Assembly: GCF_000189635.1 (NCBI RefSeq)
Contig: NW_002475972.1
Span: 26,993 to 90,992 of the forward strand
Direction: 5' to 3'
DNA from: Tetrahymena thermophila SB210
Lineage: Eukaryota; Ciliophora; Oligohymenophorea; Hymenostomatida; Tetrahymenidae
DNA: 64,000 nt
The position numbers were made by a program, and so were the translations under genes. The notes beneath the pieces were generated by a model. The model was not told the DNA's origin and ran no database searches. It worked only from the letters and a program-made list of their open reading frames with translations. This document shows, piece after piece, positions 55,501-64,000 of this stretch (its first letter is position 1; every line of letters starts with the position of its first letter).

Positions 55501-57644
55501 TACCATAATAGCTCTATATATTATAATTTATTATAAGCTTTTTATTAACAATATCAGTGATATATTCTTATATAACTTGGAAGTCAGTTGAAAATGATGT
55601 TATTAAATACTAATTATCAATTACACGATTAATTTCCTGTTGTATGCCTTACACTAAAAAAGATTATTAAATCGTTGTCAAAATTCTTGGATTTTTTTAG
55701 AGGTTATTCAGTTAGTAAATTATATTTTACTTGCTTATAAGAACCTACTAAAGGGAATAATTATCATTTATAGTATAAAATTAAGGTTTTTAAGTTGCTT
55801 TATTTACATTCAAAATTAGTTAATTTATAGATAGAGTCTTGAATCGATACTATACTTAGCTCATTACTTGATTATAAAGTATAATACTTTAGCTTAAAGA
55901 TTAATATGGATTAAGAAATTCGAATAAGAAATCATTTTTGATTAAATTGTATTTAACTCGTACACAATCATTATAAATTCCAAAGTTAAAAGCGTATTGT
56001 ATTGATATTCTTAATAAAATCTATATTTCATCTTACTATACCATAAAACCAATTACTTCATATTTTGGGTATTTCTTGTTTATTTATTTAAAATTTACAC
56101 TAATTTCTGTTTATGTATTTTAGTATTAATTGAAAATGTCAGTCAAATTTGCAAATAAATAAGAATTCTAGTTTTCAAGTAAAATAAATTGGCTATTTAA
56201 AATATGATTAATACTATCAGTAATAAATAAAAAATAATCCTGAGAGATTACCTAATTTATCAAAACTCCATCGTAAGTGTCATTAAATTTTATAAAGAGT
56301 AGATTTTGGCTAATTTAATCACATTACACTATCAAGTTAAGTGATTAATATGAAAGTAAAAAACTAGGAAAATAGTCAATTTGTAAAATGAGGATCTAAT
56401 CTATGAGTTCTCCATCTTACTGAAATGTTAATTTGTAGAAAAAATTTTAATTACCATGAATTTTTGATGATATAATATAATTATCTTTTTGCAGCAATAT
56501 ATTTTCAGGAATATCACTGAAAGATTTTTTTGACTATCTAAGTGAAATAGAAAAGTCCTATTGAAGTGTTCCTACCTAATATAAATTAAATATATTCATT
56601 AAATTGAGTTTATTTATAAGTTAATTTAATAATTACAAATAGTTAATTAACTAGCTTAGACTGAAAATAATATCTGCTTAATATTTTTAATTGAATTATT
56701 TCTCTGATTTATAGTTAAATTGTATTAATTTTTTTATTTTATATGTCATACCATTTTAAATCTGATTCTTAAAAATTAGTCATGAAAACGAGCTAAAAAA
56801 CATCATCTACATAACTAATATTATATTCTTATCCCAAATTTTATTCATCGAATTCTATTTGTAGAGTCTCAAAATTCATAACATTAAACCTTTATCCCTG
56901 GAGAATTCCACCATAAATTCCTGAAAAAAAAGTGGATATATAGGTCTCATCTTATCTATCAAAGAATGAATATGCGTTTATCTCTTGTAAAGTTTATATA
57001 GTTATAATATTCCAGTTTTAATCCACAACAGCGAAACTGCAAGAACTTCCACTTATAACTATGTATTAATTCTCTTTAAATATTGCAATACCATTCACAA
57101 ATGTATTCATAACAAAGCTAGATAATTACTGAATTTGTGGGCATTCCTGAGTATATTCACAAATCTAGCTACTATAATTCTAATAATAAGATTATTGACA
57201 GTTATTCGTGCATTTTCTACTTTCGAAAGGTGGATTAAGAAATTATAAATCAGATTCGCAAACACCTTTTTTAGCATTGCACTGATTGTTATATTTATCA
57301 AGCACTAAATTCTGATCACAGGCCAGACAAATTTATTAAGAGGTGCACTAGACGCATCCGTTGACCTTGCATTTGATGCATCTTTTGCCTTCGCTATCAA
57401 TAACTTCATATTTTTGACATTAATTTTAACAAGTAGAAATATCATCATAACTCATGTAAGAGTTTTTTACACAGCCAATACATGCTTTTTGGCTTATATT
57501 AAAGCAATTTTAGCAATCTGATGAGCAGCTAAGACATGCTTGTGATAGAGCGTCAAATATTTAAGATATTTAACACGTTTGAGCTAAACAATATTATAAA
57601 AATATTAAATTCACTATAATTTTTTTTCCTATATGTGATCTCAT
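46587..57644 (-). CDS. P5: fifth (promoter-proximal end of array) giant membrane protein, 3250 aa, 8 exons
   Basis: Introns: 56576-56636, 54227-54283, 53912-54055, 48503-49390, 48176-48228, 47429-47477, 46718-46770. Exon lengths 1008, 2292, 171, 4521, 274, 698, 658 and 131 total 9753 nt, in frame to TGA. The N-terminus is MRSHIGKKIIVNLIFLQYCL, then AQTC. The codon that is an internal ATG in P1-P3 is GTG here, which fixes the start at the upstream ATG for the family. Exon 3 (57 codons) was read completely and is open; sampled parts of exon 1 are too. Intron 4 is 888 bp, the longest in the array. It is the first copy in transcription order and faces the LRR gene across a 544-bp divergent spacer. 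The Cys modules, GGAI beta-helix, CESCPEG-type module and membrane domain are as in P1. Confidence 0.85.
48503..49390 (-). other. Intron 4 of P5 (888 bp, longest version)
   Basis: Canonical GTAAGATT and AAAAAG ends. It shares two G+C-richer islands with P3: TTGCGCATAGTGCGCCAC at about 48612-48629 and GGTACGCGCACA at 49309-49320, plus the AAAAGTCT-context segment at about 49195-49265. An additional stretch of roughly 350 bp (about 48650-49010) has no counterpart in the other copies. No gene is supported inside it. Confidence 0.8.
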
Positions 57645-58188
57645 AATTTATATCCCTTAGTTAATCTAATTTGATAAGTAAATTCAAAAATTATAAGCAA
57701 TTTATTATTATTACTTAGTAAGTAGTGTATATATTAATACAAATCAAAATTATCTTTGCGTTCATCTCTTAATATAAAAAATAAATTTGAAATTACAATA
57801 AAAAAGTATAAAAATTCTACTATTTTAAAGCTAAATTACAGTCTTATGACATTTCAACAAAATAAAATATGAATACTTTATTTCAAATTAATAAATTTTT
57901 TTTTACTTTAAATAAACATATTTTATAGTTTGCTATAAAAAAAATGAAGAAAAAAATATAAAGCTTAGCTTAAGTAATTTAGAAATTTCTAAGAAAAATA
58001 AATTTTCAAAAATATATTTTAATATTAAATAATTAATTTTAAATTAATTTTTTGTGATATCTCCTTATAAAAGCAAATTTATAAATTTACATTTGATAAT
58101 CAATTATTAAATTTTGTTTTTTCTTTTTATCCATTTATAATTAATTAAATTCCATAAATTTCTATTCAATATTTTTGAAAAAAAATAA
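57645..58188. promoter_or_regulatory. Divergent intergenic region between P5 and the LRR gene
   Basis: 544 bp separate the two start codons, which point away from each other, so both promoters must lie here or overlap. The P5 side carries the conserved element at about 57940-58020; no motif could be assigned to the LRR side. Otherwise it is A/T runs only. Confidence 0.6.
57940..58020 (-). promoter_or_regulatory. Conserved upstream element of P5
   Basis: AGAAATTTCT at 57981-57990 lies 337 bp before the P5 start. It is preceded by ATGAAGAAAAAAATATAAAG (compare P3) and followed by AAGAAAAATA. The downstream AAATATTTCATT tract of P1-P3 is only weakly kept. Confidence 0.45.
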
Positions 58189-61100
58189 ATGATATAATAG
58201 ATTAAATCTTACGAAGAATTAGAAGAAGTAATTATTTATTTTTTTATTAATATCCTATAAATTTATTTTAATTAATAAAAAAAGTTTTTAAACTCATCAC
58301 TTTAATCTCATAAGGTTCTCCATATTTATCTATAGTATATTTAATTTTAAAATATTATTAAAATTTTTTTTATATTTAACTTTCAATTTATTTAAAATAT
58401 TAATTTTTCTAATAGAAATTCTTTTCATTATTCTTTCACTGATTTGTATTTATACAAAAAATTTTAATCATTTATTCTTCATTTTTTATAATTTGATATT
58501 TTTTGTTCATTTTTTGCTAATTACACTACACTTAATAAAAACAGTTTATTTATTTTTGATTGTAATATTTTTAATAAAAAAAAATTAATTTAAAACATTA
58601 AAGCTCTTTTAATTTATTTGATTTATTTTTCTTTTTCTTTTCATTGTGCTTGCTTGATTATTTTTGTTTCTTTTTTTTTATTATTTATAAATTAATCTTA
58701 TTTTTTCATATTATTTCTTCATTTTTTCCTTCTCATTAACTAATTAATTAAATATTTTTTCTCCAATATTTAAAAAGGAACAATTAAATTGGTGATGAAG
58801 GTGTATTAGGCTTAGGTTCTGCTTTGGCAAAGTGCACTAATCTCTCAAATCTGACACTTGACCTTAGGTAAAAACAGTTTATTTTTATTGGATTGCGATA
58901 TTTTTAATTATATAAACTAATTTAAAACAATAAGGCTCTTTTTTCTTTTTCTTTTTATTGTGCTTGCTTGCTTTTTTTCTTCCTTCTTTCTTAATTTAAC
59001 TCGTTGTTTTATTTTTAACTTTAACATTTATTAATTAATTATTCTTATTATTTCAAATTATTTCTTCATTTTTTCCTTCTCATTAACTAATTAATAAAAT
59101 ATTTTTTCTTCAATATTTAAAAAGGAACAATTAAATTGGTGATGAAGGTGCATCAGGCTTAGGTTTTGCTTTAGCAAAGTGCATTAATCTCTCAAATTTG
59201 TCACTTTTCCTTAAGTAAAAACAGTTTATTTATTTTGGATTGTTATATTTTTAATTATAAAAACTAATTTAAAACAATCAGGCTCTTTTTTCTTTTTATT
59301 GTTCTTACTTGCTTTTTTTTTTGTTCTTTCTTTGTTAATTTAACTCATCATTTAATTTTAAACTTTTACATTTATTATTAATTAATTAATCTTATTATTT
59401 CATATTTTTTCTTCATTTTTCCTTCTCATTAACCAGTTAATAATATATTTTTTCTTCAATATTTAAAAAGTGGTAATTAAATTGGTAATGAAAGTGCATC
59501 AGGTTTAGGTTCTGCTTTAGCAAAGTGCAATAATCTCATAAATTTGACTCTTGACTTTTAGTAAAAATAGTTTATTTATATTGGTTTGTTATATTTTTAA
59601 TTATAAAAATTAATTAAAAACAATAAGGCACTTTTTTCTTTTTATTCTGCTTGCTTTTTTTTTTGTTCTTTCTTTCTTAATTTAACTCATCATTTTATTT
59701 TCAACTTTTTCTTTTATTATTAATTAAATTTTATTATTTCATATTTTTTCTTCATTTTTTCCTTCTCATTAACTAATTAATTATATATTTTTTCTTCAAT
59801 ATTTAAAAGTGGTAATTAAATTGGTGATGAAGGTGCATCAGGCTTATGTTCTGCTTTAGTATAGTGCACTAATCTCTCAAATTTGAAACTTTTCTTAAGG
59901 TAAAAAAAGTTTATTTAAATTGGATTGTGATATTTTTAATAATAAAAATTAATTTAAAATAATAAGGCTCTTCTTTTTTTTTCTTTTTATTGTGCTTGCT
60001 TGCTTTTTTTTCTTCCTTCTTTCTTAATTAAACTCATCATTTTATTTTCAACTTTTACATTTATTATTAATTAATTAATCTTATTATTTCTTCATTTTTT
60101 CCTTCTCATTAGCTAATTAATTATATATTTTTTCTTCAATATTTAAAAAGTAATAATTAAATTGGTGCAATGGGTGCATCAGGCTTAGGTTCTGCTTTAG
60201 CAAAGTGCATTAATCTCTCAAATTTGACACTTTGCCTTAGGTAAAAACAGTTTATTTATATTGGATTGTGATATTTTTAATTATAAATACTAATTTAAAA
60301 CAATCAGACTCTATTTTCTTTTTCTTTTTATTGTTCTTGCTTGCTTTTTTTCTTCCTACTTTCTTAATTTAACTCATCATTTTATTTTGAACTTTAAGAT
60401 TTATTATTAATTAATTAATCTTATTATTTCATATTTTTTCTTCATTTTTTCCTTCTCATTAAATAATTAATTATATAATTTTTCTTCAATATTTTAAAAG
60501 TGGTAATTAAATTGGTGATGAAGGTATATCAGGCTTAGGTTGTGCTTTAGAAAATTGCATAAATCTCTCAAATTTGACACTTTTCCTTAGGTAAAAACAG
60601 TTTATTTATTTTGGATTGTGATATTTTTTTTTAAAAAACTAATTTAAAACAATAAGGCTCTTTTTTTACTTTTTCTTTTTCTTTTTATTGAGCTTGCTTT
60701 ACTTTTTGTTCTTTCTTTGTAAATTTAACGCATTTATTATTAATTAATTAATCTTATTATTTCATATTTTTTCTTCATTTTTTCCTTCTCATTAACTAAT
60801 TAATTATATATTTTTTCTTCAATATTTAAAAAGTGGTAATTAAATTGGTGCAATGGGTGCATCAGGCATAGGTTCTGCTTTAGCAAATTGCAATAATCTC
60901 TCAAATTTGACACTTGACCTTAGGTAAAAACAGTTTATTTTATTGGATTGTGATATTTTTAATTATAAAAATTAATTTAAAATAATAAGGCTCATCTTTT
61001 TTTTTCTTTTTATTGTGCTTGCTTGCTTTTTTTTCTACTTTCTTAATTTAACTCATCATTTTATTTTCAACTTTAACATGTATTATTAATTAATTAACCT

Positions 61101-63596
61101 TATTATTACTTCATTTTTTCCTTCTCATTAACTAAATTAATTATTTATTTTTTATTCAATATTTAAAAAGTGGCAATTAAATTGGTGCAATTGGCGCATC
61201 AGGCTTATGTTCTGCTTTAGAAAAGTGCATTAATATCTCAAACTTGAAACTTTACCTTCAGTAAAAACAGTTTATTTATTTTTGATTGTGATATTTTTAA
61301 TTAAAAAAACAAACTTAAAACATTAAAGTTTTTTTTTATTTTTCTTGCTTGGTTGCTTATTTTCTTCCTTTTTTTTTAACTTAACTCATCATTTTATTTT
61401 CAACTTTAAAATTTATTATGAGTTGATTAATTTTATTATTTCATATTATTTCTTCATTTTTTCGTTCTCATTAATTAATTAATTATATATTTTTTCTTAA
61501 ATATTTAAAAAGGAAAAACTAAATTGGTGATGAAGGTGCATCAGGCTTAGGTTATGCTTTAGCAAAGTGCATTAATCTCTCAAATTTGACACTTTACCTT
61601 AGGTAAAAACAGTTTATTTATATTGGATTGTGATATTTTTAATAATAAATACTAATTTAAAACAATCAGGCTCTTTTTTCTTTTTATTGTTCTTACTTGC
61701 TTTTTTTCTTCTCCTTTCTTAATTTAACTCATCATTTTAATTTTAACTTTTAAATTTATTTTTCATTAGTTAATTAAGCTTATTTTTTCTTCATTTTTTC
61801 ATTTTCATTTATTAATTAATGATATATTTTTTCTTCAATATTTAAAAAGGAACGACTAAATTGGTGATGAAGGTGCATCAGGCTTAGTCTCTGCTTTAGT
61901 AAAATGCACTAATCTCTCAAATTTGACACTTGGCCTTGAGTAAAAACTGTTTATTTAAATTGAATTGTGATATTTTTAATTATAAAAACTAATTTAAAAC
62001 AATAAGGCTCTTTTTACTTTTTATTGTTCTTGCTTGTTTTTTTTCTTCCTTTTTTCTTAATTTAACACATCATTTTATTTTCAACTTTTATATTTATTAT
62101 TCATTTGTTAATTAATCTTATTTTTTCATATTTTTTCTTCATTTTTTCCTTCTCATTAACTAATTAATTATATATTTTTTCTTCAATATTTAAAAAGTGG
62201 TAATTAAATTGGTGATGAAGGTGTATCATGCTTAGGTTCTGGTTTAGCAAAGTGCATTTATCTCTCAAATTTGACACTTGACCTTAGGTAAAAACAGTTT
62301 ATTTATATTTGATTGTGATATTTATAATTATAAAAATTAATTTAAAACAATAAGGCTCTTTTTTCTTTTTCTTTTTATTTTACTTGCTTACTTTTTTTTC
62401 TTCTTTCTTTCTTAATTTAACTTACCATTTAATTTTCAAATTTTACTTTTATTATTAATTAATTAATCTTATTATTTCATATTATTTCTTCATTTTTTCC
62501 TTCTCATTAACTAATTAATTATATATTTTTTCTTCAATATTTAAAAAGTGGCAATCAAATTGGTGCAATGGGTATATCAGTCTTAGGTTCTGCTTTAGCA
62601 AAGTGCATTAATCTCTCAAATTTGACACTTTACCTTAGGTAAAAACAGTTTATTAATATTGGATTGTGATATTTTTAATTATAAAAATTAATTTAAAACA
62701 ATAAGGCTCTTTTTTCTTTTTATTGTTCTTGCTTGCTTTTTTCTTCCTTCTTTCTTAATTTAACTCATCATTTTATTTTCAACTTTAACATTTATTATTA
62801 ATTAATTAATCTTATTATTTCATATTTTTTCTTCATTTTTTCCTTCTCAATAACTAATTGATTATTTATTTTTTCTTCAATATTTAAAAAGGTAAGACTA
62901 AATTAGTGATGAAGGTGCATCAGGCTTAGGTTCTACTTTAGCAAAGTGCATTAATCTCTCAAATTTGACACTTGACCTTAGGTAAAAACAGTTTATTTAT
63001 ATTAGATTGTGATATTTTTAATTATAAAATTTAATTTAAAACAATAAGTCTCTTTTTCTTTTTATTGTACTTGCTTACTATTTTTTCTTCTGTCTTTCTT
63101 AATTTAACTTACCGTTTCATTTTCAAATTTTACTTTTATTATTAATTAATCTTATAAATTCATATTTTTTCTTCGTATTTTCCTTATAATTAACTAATTA
63201 ATTATAATTTTTTTCTTCAAAATTTAAAAAGTGACAATTAAATTGGTTATGAAGGTGCATCAGACTTATGTTTTTGCCTAGCAAATTGCATTAATCTCTC
63301 AAATTTGACACTTTATTATGAGTAAAAACAGTTTATTATTATTTTGGATTATGATATTTTCAAATATAAAAATATATATATATTACAAAAAAGTTCTTTG
63401 TTAGCTTTTATTTTATTTGTTTTTTTCTCTTTTTTATTCCACTAACTTTATTTTATCATTTAATTTTACTTAATATTTTTAAAAATTTACACAAATTTAT
63501 TATTATAGTTCTTTCTCAAACTATGAATCATATGTAAAAAGCAAGTATCTTAAATTAAAAAGATTAGTTATCTTTGAAATAAGATTTTACGAATGA
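58189..63596 (+). CDS. Leucine-rich-repeat protein, 478 aa, 17 exons with one LRR per 90-nt exon
   Basis: Exons: 58189-58227, 58285-58334, fourteen exons of exactly 90 nt starting at 58778, 59125, 59471, 59810, 60151, 60501, 60834, 61171, 61513, 61850, 62198, 62549, 62892 and 63232, then 63509-63596 with TGA. They total 1437 nt, in frame. The first two exons give MIQQIKSYEELEE and FLNSSLQSHKVLHIYL, which sit in LRR register with the repeats. Each repeat is about NQIGDEGASGLGSALAKC followed by -NLSNLTLDL, a ribonuclease-inhibitor-type LRR; some units have GAMGAS for GDEGAS. The last exon encodes a basic cap, SKYLKLKRLVIFEIRFYE. There is no signal peptide or membrane segment, so it is probably a cytoplasmic binding protein. 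All introns between and flanking the repeats are phase 2. The 5' exons are inferred from frame and motif register and are less certain than the rest. Confidence 0.82.
58335..58777 (+). other. Long intron 2 of the LRR gene containing a decayed repeat unit
   Basis: Donor TA|GTATAT, acceptor TTTAAAAAG, phase 2. From about 58525 the sequence matches the start of the cassette introns (AAAAACAGTTTATTT, then GATTGTAATATTTTTAAT), but the donor is AT instead of GT. The position where a 90-nt exon should be has no readable LRR. This is best explained as a lost repeat exon whose flanking introns fused. Confidence 0.65.
58778..63508 (+). repeat. Fourteen tandem exon-intron cassettes, period 333-351 bp
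   Basis: Each cassette is a 90-nt LRR exon plus an intron of 243-261 bp (187 bp after the last exon). All the introns start GTAAAAA, then resemble each other throughout: GATTGTGATATTTTTAAT, AATAAGGCTC, long CTTTTT tracts, AACTCATCATTTTATTTTCAA, CCTTCTCATTAACTAATTAA (branch-point-like CTAAT) and TTCTTCAATATTTAAAAAG. Unit starts are spaced 347, 346, 339, 341, 350, 333, 337, 342, 337, 348, 351, 343 and 340 bp. The last intron (63322-63508) shares only the donor end and has its own TATTATAG acceptor. Confidence 0.95.
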
Positions 63597-64000
63597 TAAA
63601 CATGTAGCGAAAAAAGGATGAATAAATATTAAATGTTTGAATAATTGAATATTATGTGTTTTATTTTACAATATTTTGAAAAAGTTTTTTTAACCTAAAA
63701 AATAGATAGATACATTTTGTTATTGTTTTTTTTGTTTATAAATATCATATTTTTATAAAGTAATATATAATTTATAAAAAATCAAAAAATTTAAAAATTA
63801 AATTTACTGAAATAAATTAATTGCTCTATGAAAGTACTCCGGTTATATAGAGGAAAAAGTATCATCTAGTGCAATTTTTTCAATAATTTTTAAAATAATA
63901 AGGCTTAATTAAACCATATTAAAAGGTTTTAAAAACCGGCCTTAATATATGAAACTTTACTGTATATAAATAAATAAATAAATAAATAAATAATGAAGTG
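63597..64000. other. 3' flank of the LRR gene
   Basis: AT-rich sequence with no supported gene. It includes the LRR 3' untranslated region, a G+C-richer word near 63935 (AAACCGGCC), and the terminal microsatellite. Confidence 0.6.
63967..63994. repeat. TAAA microsatellite
   Basis: About seven uninterrupted copies of the tetranucleotide TAAA near the window edge, about 370 bp after the LRR stop codon. Confidence 0.9.

Larger units (their letters stand above)
949..58015 (-). repeat. Five-copy head-to-tail tandem gene array, unit about 11.4 kb
   Basis: The same exon-intron gene recurs five times on one strand. Stop codons lie at 949, 12331, 23766, 35315 and 46587 (periods 11382, 11435, 11549 and 11272). 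Starts lie at 11471, 22770, 34448, 45744 and 57644. The homology includes 5' and 3' flanks, so the duplicated unit is gene plus promoter. Exon lengths are nearly invariant: exon 4 is 4524, 4521, 4521, 4521 and 4521 nt, and exon 5 is 274 nt in all five. The length differences are in intron 4 and in the intergenic spacers. Confidence 0.95.

Noticed and set aside
949-57644. Pseudogene array
   Set aside because: The first impression of scattered stops and frame shifts disappears once TAA/TAG are read as Gln and the seven introns are removed; all five copies close in frame.
58778-63508. CRISPR array or satellite DNA
   Set aside because: The 340-bp period is far too long for CRISPR, and each unit contains a conserved 90-nt LRR exon with splice sites and constant phase, ending in a proper C-terminal exon with TGA.
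1-64000. Telomere, rDNA repeat or tRNA genes
   Set aside because: No GGGGTT/CCCCAA tracts, no large rRNA sequence and no tRNA-like A/B box fold were seen; only the single 5S gene is present.

Overview
This window looks like chromosomal DNA of an oligohymenophorean ciliate, most likely Tetrahymena or a close relative. The base composition is extremely AT-rich. Every long gene reads through only if TAA and TAG are glutamine and TGA is the sole stop. Short AT-rich GT...AG introns interrupt the genes. The 5S rRNA and the leucine-rich-repeat motif are of Tetrahymena type. No telomere, transposon, tRNA or prokaryotic-style feature was seen.

Layout: (1) 107-226, a 5S rRNA gene on the minus strand. 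(2) 949-57644, five head-to-tail copies (here P1 to P5, by coordinate) of one giant gene, all on the minus strand, with a period of 11.3-11.9 kb. Each copy has eight exons and seven introns at homologous positions. The spliced lengths close exactly in frame for all five: 3251, 3250, 3248, 3253 and 3250 residues. I read P1 codon by codon with no in-frame TGA; P2-P5 rest on exon arithmetic, conserved splice sites and sampled stretches. (3) 57645-58188, a divergent intergenic region. (4) 58189-63596, plus strand, a leucine-rich-repeat (LRR) gene of 17 exons and a predicted 478 residues. Fourteen consecutive exons are each exactly 90 nt, encode one LRR each and are separated by near-copy introns of about 250 bp. 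(5) 63597-64000, AT-rich flank ending in a TAAA microsatellite.

The giant proteins appear to be surface or endomembrane receptors or adhesins: a signal peptide, an N-terminal cysteine-rich module, a long extracellular region that may be beta-propeller-like, a parallel beta-helix region with GGAI-type repeats, a second CxxCPxG cysteine-rich module, about eight or nine transmembrane helices and a basic cytoplasmic tail. The LRR protein has no signal peptide and is probably an intracellular binding protein. The window therefore shows two scales of tandem amplification side by side: whole 11.4-kb genes, and a 340-bp exon-plus-intron cassette inside one gene. Nothing directly shows that the two loci work together; they share only a divergent promoter interval.

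Features that stand out are the complete absence of frame-breaking indels in about 49 kb of duplicated coding sequence, signs of gene conversion between copies, one hypervariable intron (247-888 bp) at the ectodomain/membrane-domain boundary, and a conserved palindromic element about 320 bp upstream of four of the five copies.
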